Source of the DNA: Ruegeria atlantica
Lineage (GTDB): Bacteria; Pseudomonadota; Alphaproteobacteria; Rhodobacterales; Rhodobacteraceae
Direction: 5' to 3'
Assembly: GCF_013032455.1 (NCBI RefSeq)
Contig: NZ_WQCF01000009.1
Coordinates: 1-64,000 of the forward strand
DNA: 64,000 nt
The position numbers and the translations under genes are program-made. Below are positions 1 through 8,492 of the stretch, in pieces (within the stretch, counting starts at the first letter, position 1; each line of letters begins with the position of its first letter). The notes under the pieces are model-generated. The model was not told the origin of the DNA and did no database searches. It worked only from the letters and a program-made list of their open reading frames with translations.

Positions 1-175
1 AACAGTGGACGACTTTTGCTCCGCCCAATGGCAGACTTTCTCACCGCCGTTGACACGGATCTGGTAGCTAATTTAACATAATTTAGCTTACAGGCCGAAT
101 GTCTATTCAGGGGGTGGATTCACAAACGAAGTGCGAATTCTGTATCAAAACAGAGTGTTGCATGGAGGATGTTGA

Positions 176-937
176 ATGGGAAGCTGTTACCCTCACCTGA
201 GTTTGGAAGAACGTCGTAAGATTGCCAAGTGGCGAGACGCCAAAATGCCTGTGCCAGAGATTGCGGATCGGATGGGGCGCGCTCCGTCGACGATTTATCG
301 CGAATTGAAGCGCAATTTCTTCAGGGACAAGGAATTGCCGCAGCTGAACGGCTATCACGCGATAGCGGCACAAAACATGTATGAACGCCGCCGGGCCATC
401 CATCGGAAGATGATCGCGTACCCGGATTTGAAGGCTGCCGTAGAGGATCGCCTAAAAGCTGGCTGGTCTCCGGAGCAGATCGCAGGTCGCATGCGCCTGG
501 AACGCCACCCGATCCGTGTGAACCACGAGACGATCTACCGTTTTGCCGATTCCAAGGATGGGCGTGACGAGCAGTTTTACCGGCATCTCCCCGAACACCG
601 AAGACGCCGCAGGCCACGCGGACATCGGCGGCATCACCGCACGCAGATCTTCGACAGCCAGAGCCTGTCACGAAGGCCCGAGCGCGTTGGAGAACGTACC
701 GAGTTTGGCCATTGGGAGTGCGATCTCATAATGTTCCGCAAAGAGTATGGGAAGATCAACGTGACGTCCCTTGTCGAGCGTGTGAGCCGCTATGCGGTCG
801 TCATGCGCAATGAAGACCGCCAGTCCAAGCCGATCATGGAAGCGTTGATCCAGGGTCTAGCCCTAAAATATGTATGTTTTCCATCGGTTCATCCTCCCTA
901 TCGCGGCGCTCATTGGGCGCTCCGGTTCGATTATTAG
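176..937 (+). pseudogene. IS30-family transposase, 3'-truncated
   Basis: The product opens with an IS30-type N-terminal helix-turn-helix (LSLEERRKIAKWRDAKMP, then GRAPSTIYRELKRN) and continues through the WSPEQIAGR and HETIYRF blocks to the first part of the DDE domain (GHWECDLIMF, carrying the first catalytic Asp). Family similarity stops near residue 230, after MEALIQGLA at about base 868; the last 20 or so residues look unrelated. The second Asp and the Glu of the catalytic triad are missing, so it cannot be active. A complete relative of the same family lies at 57.5 kb but is clearly divergent. The break suggests a deletion or later insertion downstream of 868. I could not identify its terminal inverted repeats. 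Confidence 0.85.
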
Positions 938-1129
938 TCGGCGGGAGGGGCATCCAACCCATCAGCTTACCGGTCACAAGGCTGAAGCCTAAGCGCCGAG
1001 GTGCTTTAAGTAGCGCCCATCAACTTGTAACACCCTAACATCAATTGACGCCAATCGCGCTAGTCACACTTGCCTTCCCCACCAATCCACTTATGAAGTT
1101 CGATCAATTGACCTAAGGGAAAGTTTGCG
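869..1129. other. Spacer between broken IS30 and psd
   Basis: This is the junction between the truncated transposase and the phospholipid operon. I see no gene, no clear inverted repeat that could be the lost IS end, and no convincing terminator. The promoter of the psd-pssA-pmtA operon presumably lies in the last 150 bases, but no strong -35/-10 pair stands out. Confidence 0.4.
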
Positions 1130-1804
1130 ATGCGCATGCGCGATACGTTCATCAAACCGATGCACCCGGAAGGTATTCGGTTTGTCGCGATCTTTGCCGC
1201 CATAACGGTCGGTCTGTTTCTCCTGTCCGACATTCTGGGCTGGATCGGCGTCGGTCTCACGGTTTGGTGCTACTATTTCTTTCGCGATCCTGAACGTGTG
1301 CCACCGACAGGAGACGGCCTGATTGTTAGCCCGGCGGACGGGGTGGTTTCGCTGATCGAAGCGGCAGTGCCGCCGAAGGAACTTGGGATGCCCGACACAC
1401 CTCTCACCCGAGTCAGTGTGTTCATGAGTGTCTTTAACTGTCATGTGAACCGGACGCCCATTGAAGGTGAGATTACCGCAGTTGCTTACCGCCCTGGCAA
1501 GTTTTTCAACGCATCCCTAGACAAGGCCAGTGCCGATAACGAGCGCAACAGCCTGCGTATCCGTATGAAAGACGGTCAGGACTTGGCCGTCGTTCAGATT
1601 GCCGGCCTTGTGGCCCGGCGGATCGTCTGCTTCGTCAGACCAGGCAACGCGCTTCAAACAGGAGACCGGTTTGGATTGATCCGTTTCGGGTCTCGGTTGG
1701 ATGTCTATCTTCCCGATGGCGTGGAGCCGCAGGTACGTGTCGGGCAAACGATGATTGCGGGTGAAACCATCCTTGCCGGCTTGCACAGACCCAAAGAAAA
1801 GTAG
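1130..1804 (+). CDS. psd: Phosphatidylserine decarboxylase proenzyme (short form)
   Basis: Decarboxylates phosphatidylserine to phosphatidylethanolamine at the inner membrane. The 224-residue protein has the short form typical of alphaproteobacteria: hydrophobic helices at about residues 17-50, then SPADG (D70), CHVNR (H105) and the processing site FGSR at 187-190. The chain would be cut between G188 and S189, with the serine becoming the pyruvoyl cofactor. The start was taken as the ATG at 1130; a second ATG lies two codons later. The stop codon abuts the GTG start of pssA with no spacing, so the two are surely cotranscribed and supply the substrate for the pmtA product downstream. Confidence 0.95.
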   Translation: MRMRDTFIKPMHPEGIRFVAIFAAITVGLFLLSDILGWIGVGLTVWCYYFFRDPERVPPTGDGLIVSPADGVVSLIEAAVPPKELGMPDTPLTRVSVFMSVFNCHVNRTPIEGEITAVAYRPGKFFNASLDKASADNERNSLRIRMKDGQDLAVVQIAGLVARRIVCFVRPGNALQTGDRFGLIRFGSRLDVYLPDGVEPQVRVGQTMIAGETILAGLHRPKEK

Positions 1805-2563
1805 GTGGCTGGATCAGTGGCAGAACCATCCAAACAGGAAGAGACCGGGTTTGCGCTGATCCAATTGTTGCCAAATGCGCTGACCATAACAGCCATTTGC
1901 GCGGGCCTGTCTGCAATCAGATTTGGCGTTCAGGGCAACTACGTGCTCGCGGTGCAGCTCATTATTGCAGCCTGTGTGCTGGATGGGCTGGATGGCCGCA
2001 TTGCCCGCCTTCTCAGCAGTGACAGCAAACTGGGGGCGGAGCTGGACTCACTTGCAGATTTCCTGAACTTCGGCGTCGCGCCACCGCTCGTTCTATATTT
2101 CTGGGCCTTGCAAGATATGCGCAGCGCGGCGTGGATTGCCGTTCTGTTTTTTGCAGTGTGCTGTGTCATGCGTCTGGCGCGGTTTAATGTGGGTGGCAAA
2201 TCCGAGACCTGCGATCAGGACAATGCCTATTTCGAAGGGGTTCCGGCTCCCGCAGGGGCACTGCTGGTCATGTTGCCAATGTATATTTCCTTTGCTTTCG
2301 CGGATGCCCCTTTGCTGCCCAGCATATTGATATGCCTCTACATGGTGATCATTGGCCTTTTGCTCATCAGCCGCATTCCGACCTGGTCTTTCAAGGCCAC
2401 GCGGATCTCACGCGAAAACGCGAAGTTTTTTCTCATCGGTGTCGCTGTTGTGGGGGCCGCTCTGCTGACCTTTGCCTGGGTCACGCTGATCGCGCTTTGC
2501 GGCGGGTATGTGGGAATGGTCGCCTGGGCCTGGCTGGACAAGAAAGTACCTTCAAACCATTAA
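1805..2563 (+). CDS. pssA: CDP-diacylglycerol-serine O-phosphatidyltransferase
   Basis: Condenses CDP-diacylglycerol with L-serine to make phosphatidylserine, the substrate of Psd. The CDP-alcohol phosphatidyltransferase signature DG-x2-AR-x8-G-x3-D-x3-D is intact at residues 63-85 (DGRIAR, G78, D81, D85), surrounded by several hydrophobic membrane segments. The length of 252 residues is usual for the alphaproteobacterial type II enzyme. The annotated start is a GTG directly after the psd stop; another GTG four codons on is possible. The gene lies between psd and pmtA on the same strand with 0 and 9 bases of spacing, giving a compact phosphatidylcholine pathway. Confidence 0.95.
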   Translation: MAGSVAEPSKQEETGFALIQLLPNALTITAICAGLSAIRFGVQGNYVLAVQLIIAACVLDGLDGRIARLLSSDSKLGAELDSLADFLNFGVAPPLVLYFWALQDMRSAAWIAVLFFAVCCVMRLARFNVGGKSETCDQDNAYFEGVPAPAGALLVMLPMYISFAFADAPLLPSILICLYMVIIGLLLISRIPTWSFKATRISRENAKFFLIGVAVVGAALLTFAWVTLIALCGGYVGMVAWAWLDKKVPSNH

Positions 2564-2572
2564 GGACTCGAA

Positions 2573-3196
2573 ATGGATATCAAAGCCGTTCAAACTTCTT
2601 ATGCTCGCTGGGCACCTATCTATGACAAGACGTTTGGGGCGATTACCAATGTCGGGCGACAGCACGCGGTTGATTATATTAATAGACACCCAGGTAAGGT
2701 ATTGGAGGTCGGCGTAGGCACCGGGCTGTCATTAGAAAATTACGGGCCAGAGACGCAGGTAGCAGGAATCGATTTCAGCGAGGACATGCTGCAAAAGGCG
2801 CGCGACAAAGTAAGCAATATGTCGCTAAGCCATGTTGCGGAATTGAGGCAAATGGATGCCCGCGCGCTTGATTTCCCAGACAACCATTTCGATACGGTTG
2901 CAGCGATGCATGTGCTGTCCGTCGTTCCGGAACCGGAAAAGGTGATGGCGGAAATAGCGAGGGTCTGCAAACCGGGTGGCAGAGTGGTGATCACCAACCA
3001 TTTCCAACGTAAGCGGGGGCTGCTTGCATCTTTGGAACGCATATTTGCCCCGCTGGCAAATACAATCGGTTGGCATTCAGATTTCGAGATCGAAACTGTG
3101 CTGCAAGAGGATGCTCTCGCTGTCGAAGAGCAAAGGCCTCTGCCACCGCTTGGGATGATGACCTTTCTGGTTTTGAGAAAAACTGAAACCGTGTAG
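2573..3196 (+). CDS. pmtA: Phosphatidylethanolamine N-methyltransferase
   Basis: A 207-residue class I SAM-dependent methyltransferase with motif I VLEVGVGTG at 43-51, an acidic residue at D67 for the ribose hydroxyls, and the post-motif VCKPGGRVVITNH. The N-terminal YARWAPIYDKTFG resembles the Rhodobacter-type PmtA family, which methylates phosphatidylethanolamine three times to phosphatidylcholine. The family call rests on that motif and on position: it follows psd and pssA by 9 bases, with a GGACTCGAA stretch upstream of the ATG. A different methyltransferase function cannot be excluded from sequence alone, but the neighbourhood makes PmtA by far the likeliest. Confidence 0.88.
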   Translation: MDIKAVQTSYARWAPIYDKTFGAITNVGRQHAVDYINRHPGKVLEVGVGTGLSLENYGPETQVAGIDFSEDMLQKARDKVSNMSLSHVAELRQMDARALDFPDNHFDTVAAMHVLSVVPEPEKVMAEIARVCKPGGRVVITNHFQRKRGLLASLERIFAPLANTIGWHSDFEIETVLQEDALAVEEQRPLPPLGMMTFLVLRKTETV

Positions 3197-3412
3197 TACC
3201 CTCCTTCACAAAGATGTATCAAGGACGAATCTTGCCGCTGCTATAGATGGAAGTGCGACATCTGTTAAAGAAGACAAAATGGTGGATGAGATCTCGCTAG
3301 TCGAGCGCACCAAGCGTTAGCGAACGTACTCAACTGCTACCTTTTTGCCCCCAACTTCGGACGGCAGTCGCACACTCCGACGAGATAGGACATGCAAACT
3401 GGCAAATAAAAT

Positions 3413-4885
3413 ATGGAAAAACCATTTATAGAAAAACGTGTTCTTGCAGACCAGGCGAAGCTTGATCCGGAAGACTGGGACGTGTTCCGGCGGTCGGCCC
3501 ACGCCATGCTTGAAGCAGCCATTGATCATATGCAACGGGCCGAAGAAGGGAGAGTGTGGACGCCATTTCCCGAGGATATGAAGGTTTCTCTGGGCGTGCC
3601 CGTTCCACAACAACCCACCGATTTAGACAAAGTTAGAGAGCAGATCGAAACCTTGCTGCCCTATGGCGTCGGCAACACCCACCCGCGTTTTTTCGGATGG
3701 GTTCATGGCAGCGGTTCGCCGGGAAACCTGATCGCTGAGATTGCAGCGTCAGCGCTCAATGCCAATCTAGGTGGACGCGATCACGGAGCAATCTACGTCG
3801 AGCGCCAGGTGGTGGAATGGTGCCGCCAGATTATGCGTTTTCCGTCGAGCGCAAGCGGGTTGATCGTGACCGGGACATCAATGGCTACTGTCATCGCCCT
3901 TAAGATTGCTCGCGACCGGGCTCTCGGCTGGCAAAGCCGTTCTGATGGAATCGGGAACACGCGGCTGGTGGGGTATACCTCAGAACAAACCCACAGCTGC
4001 GTAGCGCGGGCCTTTGACATCCTTGGGCTCGGGTCAGCTGCATTGCGTAAGGTTCCGACCGATGCAGATTATAGGTTGGATCTTAATGCGCTTGAAGCGG
4101 CTTTGGCGGCAGACAAGGCCAGTGGGCTGACGCCTTTCACCGTAATCGGTACGGCGGGTTCGGTGAACGTAGGATCGATAGATGATCTGAATACCTTGTC
4201 CGCGATCTGCGAAAAAGAAGGTCTCTGGTTTCACATTGACGGTGCCTTCGGTGCTCTTGGGATGCTCTGCGATGCGGTGAGGCCAAAGTTAGCAGGGCTC
4301 GAAAAGGCAGATTCCGTTGCTTTTGATTTCCACAAGTGGATGCATGTAAACTACGATGCCGGCTGTGTACTGATCCGGAACAAAGATGAGCATCTGCGTA
4401 CGTTTTCGGAGCGCCCCGAGTACCTGAAAGGCAAGGAACGAGGACTTGCGGCAGGGCACCCCTGGCCGGTGGATTTTGGCCCCGAACTGTCGCGCGGGTT
4501 CCGGGCGCTCAAGGTTTGGACGCAAATAGTCGAGCATGGAACCACCAAGCTGGGCAATGTGGTTGAACGGAATTGCGATCAGGCAGCGTACCTCGGTGAT
4601 TTGGTTAGCGCCAGCAATGCTACTGAATTGCTAGCGCCCGTCGCGCTCAACATCTGCTGTTTCCGCGTTGTTAGGGAAGGGATGGTTGAACAAGAACTCG
4701 ACGCGCTTAACGAAGAAATCGTTATCCGCCTGCAAGAGGAAGGAACGGCTGCTCCTTCAACCACAATTTTACGCGGGCGAGTTGCAATCCGAGTGAACAT
4801 CACCAACCATCGCACCCGCCTTCAGGATATGGACGTTCTCTTTGATCGCATCGTCACGCTAAGCGGCACGGAACCGCATCCATGA
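3413..4885 (+). CDS. Group II PLP-dependent decarboxylase (aromatic-L-amino-acid decarboxylase-like)
   Basis: A 490-residue pyridoxal-phosphate enzyme of the aromatic amino acid / glutamate decarboxylase fold. Visible landmarks are the cofactor-stacking His in EQTHSC (H194), TAGSVNVGSIDD, the PLP-pyridine-binding Asp in FHIDGAFG (D276), and the Schiff-base lysine in FDFHKWMHVNYD (K308). The N-terminal PRFFGWVHGSGSP is also typical. Substrate is unclear; aromatic amino acids, or another amino acid, are possible. It is monocistronic, 216 bases after pmtA, and is followed within 60 bases by the left end of an IS6 element. Nothing suggests damage to the reading frame. Confidence 0.9.
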   Translation: MEKPFIEKRVLADQAKLDPEDWDVFRRSAHAMLEAAIDHMQRAEEGRVWTPFPEDMKVSLGVPVPQQPTDLDKVREQIETLLPYGVGNTHPRFFGWVHGSGSPGNLIAEIAASALNANLGGRDHGAIYVERQVVEWCRQIMRFPSSASGLIVTGTSMATVIALKIARDRALGWQSRSDGIGNTRLVGYTSEQTHSCVARAFDILGLGSAALRKVPTDADYRLDLNALEAALAADKASGLTPFTVIGTAGSVNVGSIDDLNTLSAICEKEGLWFHIDGAFGALGMLCDAVRPKLAGLEKADSVAFDFHKWMHVNYDAGCVLIRNKDEHLRTFSERPEYLKGKERGLAAGHPWPVDFGPELSRGFRALKVWTQIVEHGTTKLGNVVERNCDQAAYLGDLVSASNATELLAPVALNICCFRVVREGMVEQELDALNEEIVIRLQEEGTAAPSTTILRGRVAIRVNITNHRTRLQDMDVLFDRIVTLSGTEPHP

Positions 4886-4890
4886 GCACC

Positions 4891-4920
4891 CGCCCAAGGT
4901 TGGGCGATGACTATATTTGT
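4891..4920 (+). terminator. Hairpin after the decarboxylase gene
   Basis: CGCCCAA-GG-TTGGGCG forms a perfect 7-bp stem at 4891-4906, five bases after the decarboxylase stop codon. It is followed by ATGACTATATTTGTTTG, which is only moderately T-rich, so this is a plausible but not ideal intrinsic terminator. Confidence 0.5.
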
Positions 4921-4940
4921 TTGTCGCCAGTACTATTTAT

Positions 4941-5768
4941 GGATGTGTCGAAAACTCTGGGGTCTAGTTGACGAGCATGTGTGATCTGAGGTTTGTACTG
5001 GTCGAATAATTTTCAAACAGGTTATTTGAGCATGATCTCGTTAAAGGGCTGTCATTTCCCCAAGGATGCAGTTTTGTACGCTGTTTACTTCTATCTGCGG
5101 TACATGGTGTCCTATCGTGACTTTGAAGAGATCATGGCTGAGCGCGGTGTACGGGTTGACCTTGCCACATTGAATAGGTGGGTTGTGAAATACTCGCCGA
5201 TCGTCGCAGGCCGTGCGCAATCGAAGAAACGCCCAACGCTAAGCTCCTGGCGTATGGACGAGACCTACATTTGTGTTCGCGGCAAATGGATGTACCTCTA
5301 TCGGGCCGTCGACAAAGCTGGGAATACCCTTGATTTCATGCTGTCTGAGCGCAGGAATCGTCCAGAGGCAGCAAGTTTCTTTGCCAAAGCGCTGTCTTCA
5401 AATGGAATCCCGAGCAAGATCGTCATCGACAAAAGTGGGGCCAACACGGCGGGCATTCGAGAGGTGAACAAAATCCTTAATCGGTTTGGCTGCCCAGCCA
5501 AAATCCAAACGGTCAGGTCCAAGTATTTGAATAACCTGATCGAGCAGGATCATCGGTTCATCAAGCGTCGCGTGCGGCACATGTGCGGGTTTAAATCGTT
5601 CAGATCCGCTTCGGCTACTCTGGACGGTATTGAGATTGCGAACATGATCCGAAAGCAGCAGTTCTCAAGCGATACGACTTCTGGCTTTCGGCTATTCGCC
5701 GAGATCGCAGGATAGGTGTCTCCAGTAAATCGCTGACTTTGGCCGTTCCAAATGTTTGCGACACATCC
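4941..5768 (+). mobile_element. IS6-family insertion sequence
   Basis: The ends are defined by an imperfect inverted repeat. The left end reads GGATGTGTCGAAAAC at 4941-4955; the right end, read on the other strand, is GGATGTGTCGCAAAC at 5754-5768. The 828-bp length and a single transposase gene on the plus strand fit the IS6 family. The 8-bp flanks (CTATTTAT at 4933-4940 and ATCTGAAG at 5769-5776) do not match, so there is no visible target duplication. That suggests recombination between copies or loss of one flank after insertion. Confidence 0.85.
5032..5715 (+). CDS. IS6-family transposase
   Basis: A 227-residue DDE transposase. The N-terminal block (CHFPKDAVLYAVYFYLRYMV, then SYRDFEEIMAERGV) is the classic IS6 helix-turn-helix. 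The catalytic Asp in RMDETY, the second Asp in IDKSGAN and the Glu in NLIEQDHR are all present, followed by RFIKRRV. The frame is intact and the protein could be active. The ATG at 5032 is preferred because the earlier in-frame start near 4993 adds residues not seen in the family. It lies centrally within the inverted repeats at 4941 and 5768. Confidence 0.92.
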   Translation: MISLKGCHFPKDAVLYAVYFYLRYMVSYRDFEEIMAERGVRVDLATLNRWVVKYSPIVAGRAQSKKRPTLSSWRMDETYICVRGKWMYLYRAVDKAGNTLDFMLSERRNRPEAASFFAKALSSNGIPSKIVIDKSGANTAGIREVNKILNRFGCPAKIQTVRSKYLNNLIEQDHRFIKRRVRHMCGFKSFRSASATLDGIEIANMIRKQQFSSDTTSGFRLFAEIAG

Positions 5769-5874
5769 ATCTGAAGTCTCCGCCCTGACAGGCTTTGCTA
5801 CCGTCGTGCCCTGTGGTGACACTTCAGCTTTGCAGAACCAGTGACATTTCTACTTGGTTGCAACACAAGTATCG

Positions 5875-6906
5875 TTCACGTCACACGCGGGCTATATCCC
5901 GAACCTGGATTGCTTATGGATGCATCTACACCTTCAGAACCATATCTGCCGAGTGACCAGTGAAACATCATATGTGATAGGAAGCATCCCCAGGAAATCG
6001 AGGATCGCGTCAACTTGACTGTTTATCGTTCGAATAGTCGAATTGGCGGCGCATTTGGTTGAGCATTCAGCTTTGAGTGGTTCCGATTCACCGTCCATCT
6101 CAACAAATACTTGATGCCTACTCAATAGATTGACACCATCCCTACCCTGCGTTCCAGTCGATGAAGTGTTGATAACAATATCGGCTGCCCGGATGTTGTC
6201 TGTACCCACTCGAAATGTCGTAGGCAGCCTCTGGTTGGACAATTTGGACACGAGGGTCTCGGCCTTCTCAACCCGACAGTCCGACACCGAGACCTCAGCC
6301 GCTCCGGCCTGCGCCACAGCATGTGCAACCGCGGCACCAGCGCGCCCACATCCGAAAATATGAATTGCTCTCTCTTTTACGATTACACCAGACCGCCAGA
6401 GTTCGCGCACCAACGCTTTGCCATCTGTCACGTCAGCAACCCAAGCCCCGTCAGCTTCGACCCGTACGATATTTGCCGACCCCACAAATCCCGCAGATTC
6501 CGAGATGTGGTCGACATACTCCAGCACAGCGGCATCATGCGGCTCCGTGATTACGAGACCCGCCCAATTGCGCAAGTGCCGAAATCCCTCGAGCACCTTG
6601 CGCAGACCGTCGGGATCGACATCTACTGGAATAAAGAGCGTGTTATGACCAAACTGTGCTGCCCGGTCGCTTAGCAAGACTGGATAGTCGGTCTCGGAGA
6701 CGGGGTTGCCGAACACCGGCACAATGAGCGTCTCGCTCGAAACACTTAATAGTGTCGTTTCAGTATCCATTGTCCCCCACTGACAAGTACTGTCCTCGGA
6801 ACCTGCTGTTACGGCGGCGCGATACATTTCGTCACCCCATCACAATCATTCCGTCCTTTGCATCAATCTGACTGCCGGTTTGAACGTGAATCGATTTGAT
6901 CTCCAC
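5875..6906. repeat. Dispersed 1.03-kb direct repeat, copy 1
   Basis: This segment and 58504-59531 are near-duplicates in the same orientation. The matched stretch starts at TTCACGTCACACG, covers the whole AroE-like gene and its upstream region, and ends after TTGATCTCCAC; outside these points the flanks are unrelated. The encoded 278-residue proteins differ at about 32 positions by eye. The copies lie 52.6 kb apart and each has an insertion sequence nearby. Confidence 0.92.
5934..6770 (-). CDS. Shikimate dehydrogenase-like protein lacking the catalytic lysine (copy 1)
   Basis: A 278-residue protein with the shikimate/quinate dehydrogenase fold: N-terminal FGNPVSETDY, substrate loop GLVITEPHDAAVL, VTDG (D116), and the nucleotide-binding FGCGRAGAAVAHAVAQAG at 139-156. 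In true AroE the loop reads PxK, whose lysine is catalytic; here that position is Asp (D79), and the usual GAVNT is GSANI. Shikimate dehydrogenase activity is therefore doubtful; it may be a divergent oxidoreductase. The ATG at 6770 is chosen because it matches the start of the second copy at 59394 and precedes the conserved part; an upstream in-frame start would add 19 unrelated residues. Confidence 0.8.
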   Translation of the reverse strand: MDTETTLLSVSSETLIVPVFGNPVSETDYPVLLSDRAAQFGHNTLFIPVDVDPDGLRKVLEGFRHLRNWAGLVITEPHDAAVLEYVDHISESAGFVGSANIVRVEADGAWVADVTDGKALVRELWRSGVIVKERAIHIFGCGRAGAAVAHAVAQAGAAEVSVSDCRVEKAETLVSKLSNQRLPTTFRVGTDNIRAADIVINTSSTGTQGRDGVNLLSRHQVFVEMDGESEPLKAECSTKCAANSTIRTINSQVDAILDFLGMLPITYDVSLVTRQIWF

Positions 6907-7029
6907 ATGGCGTTTAACGTGGATTTCAATTCCCGTGTTCGTTGCTTGGATGATCAGCACAGACCGGAGTCTTTGACGCAATCTGTCACGAAGTTTGCGC
7001 CAAAACCGTCGCTTTCAATTACGATCCTT
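6771..7029. other. Non-coding gap upstream of the AroE-like gene
   Basis: Bases 6771-6906 belong to the dispersed repeat and should hold the promoter of the minus-strand AroE-like gene. Bases 6907-7029 are unique and lie downstream of the lpd stop codon. I see no gene here and no convincing terminator for the long minus-strand operon that ends at 7030. Confidence 0.4.
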
Positions 7030-8424
7030 CTACATGTGGATTACGCGCCCGTACGCATCCAGCACGCTTTCGTGCATCATTTCGGATAGCGTTGGGTGCG
7101 GGAAGACGGTGTTCATCAGGTCTTCTTCCGTGGTTTCCAACTGGCGACCGACGACGTAGCCCTGGATCAGTTCCGTCACTTCTGCACCGATCATGTGGGC
7201 ACCCAGCAACTCACCGGACTTGGCATCAAACACCGTTTTGATCAGACCCTCCGGTTCACCCAAAGCGATGGCCTTGCCGTTGCCAATAAAGGGGAAGCGG
7301 CCGACTTTGATGTCGTAGCCGAGCTCCTTGGCTTTCGCCTCAGTATACCCGACTGAGGCCACCTGTGGCTGACAATAGGTGCAGCCCGCGATGCTTTCGG
7401 GTTTGACCGGGTGCGCATGCTGGCCCGCGATCAGGTCGGCGACCATCACACCTTCATGGCTGGCCTTATGCGCCAACCACGGCGCACCGGCGATGTCTCC
7501 AATGGCATAAAGACCGTCTACCCCGGTCCGGCAATATTCATCGGTCACGACATGGGTGCGGTCGATTTTGACGCCCAAAGCCTCCAGCCCCAGGTTTTCG
7601 ACATTGCCGACGATGCCAACAGCCGAGATTACGGTATCGAAATCATGCTTTTCGACTTTGCCGTTGCTTTCGATATGCGCTGTGACCTTGCCCTTGGCGC
7701 GATCCAACTGCTTGACCATCGCTTTTTCTTTGATGGTCATGCCCTGCTTGGTGAATGCCTTTTTTGCGAGTGCGCTGATTTCAGCATCCTCAACCGGCAG
7801 CACGCGATCCATCACTTCAACAACTGTCGTGTCCGCACCCAAGGTGTTGTAGAAGCTGGCGAATTCGATACCGATCGCGCCCGAGCCGATGACCAGCAGT
7901 TTCTTTGGCATCCGCGGCGGCTGCAGCGCGTGCTTGTAGGTCCAGACGAGATCGCCGTCGGCCTCGAGCCCCGGCAGTTCCCGCGCGCGTGCACCGGTGG
8001 CCAGAACGATATTCTTGGCCGTCAGTTCCTCAGAGCCTTTGTCGGTTTGGACGCTGACCTTGCCCTTGGCAGGGATCGTGGCCTCACTCATCACCACGGT
8101 TACTTTGTTTTTCTTTAGCAGATGCCCGATGCCGCCCGAGAGTTGCCCCGCAATCCCCCGAGAGCGCTTAACCACCGCGTCCAGATCATACCCGATCTTT
8201 TCCGCCTTCAGACCGAAATCCTTGGCGCGCTCCATCAAGTGGAAGACTTCGGACGAGCGCAGCAGCGCCTTGGTCGGAATACAGCCCCAGTTCAGACAGA
8301 TACCACCGAGATGCTCACGTTCGACCACGGCCGTTTTCAGACCCAGCTGAGCTGCGCGAATAGCCGCAACATAGCCGCCCGGGCCGGCTCCGATTACGAT
8401 CAGATCATAGGAATTAGACGACAT
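7030..8424 (-). CDS. lpdA: Dihydrolipoyl dehydrogenase (E3)
   Basis: Reoxidises the dihydrolipoyl arms of 2-oxoacid dehydrogenase complexes with NAD. The 464-residue protein has the FAD motif GAGPGGYVAA near the N-terminus, the redox-active disulfide in GICLNWGCIPTK (C43 and C48), a second Rossmann motif GSGAIGIEFASFY, and the C-terminal HPTLSE that carries the catalytic His-Glu pair of the partner subunit. It is the last gene of the minus-strand operon and probably serves the fused E1 and the E2 encoded at 21.0-23.2 and 19.2-20.4 kb, completing the complex although it is not adjacent to them. Confidence 0.95.
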   Translation of the reverse strand: MSSNSYDLIVIGAGPGGYVAAIRAAQLGLKTAVVEREHLGGICLNWGCIPTKALLRSSEVFHLMERAKDFGLKAEKIGYDLDAVVKRSRGIAGQLSGGIGHLLKKNKVTVVMSEATIPAKGKVSVQTDKGSEELTAKNIVLATGARARELPGLEADGDLVWTYKHALQPPRMPKKLLVIGSGAIGIEFASFYNTLGADTTVVEVMDRVLPVEDAEISALAKKAFTKQGMTIKEKAMVKQLDRAKGKVTAHIESNGKVEKHDFDTVISAVGIVGNVENLGLEALGVKIDRTHVVTDEYCRTGVDGLYAIGDIAGAPWLAHKASHEGVMVADLIAGQHAHPVKPESIAGCTYCQPQVASVGYTEAKAKELGYDIKVGRFPFIGNGKAIALGEPEGLIKTVFDAKSGELLGAHMIGAEVTELIQGYVVGRQLETTEEDLMNTVFPHPTLSEMMHESVLDAYGRVIHM

Positions 8425-8492
8425 CTTTGACTCCGTGAGGTCTAGGATTGAGCCGCCTAAACAGCCGTACCCAAATAGTTAGGTGAAAGATT

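Noticed and set aside
5892..5912. ATATCC and GGAT near each other in repeat copy 1
   Set aside because: Spacing is 7 rather than 5 bases and the arms are changed in copy 2, so it is not counted as an operator.
5934..6770. Calling the AroE-like gene aroE
   Set aside because: The catalytic lysine of shikimate dehydrogenase is replaced by Asp in both copies.
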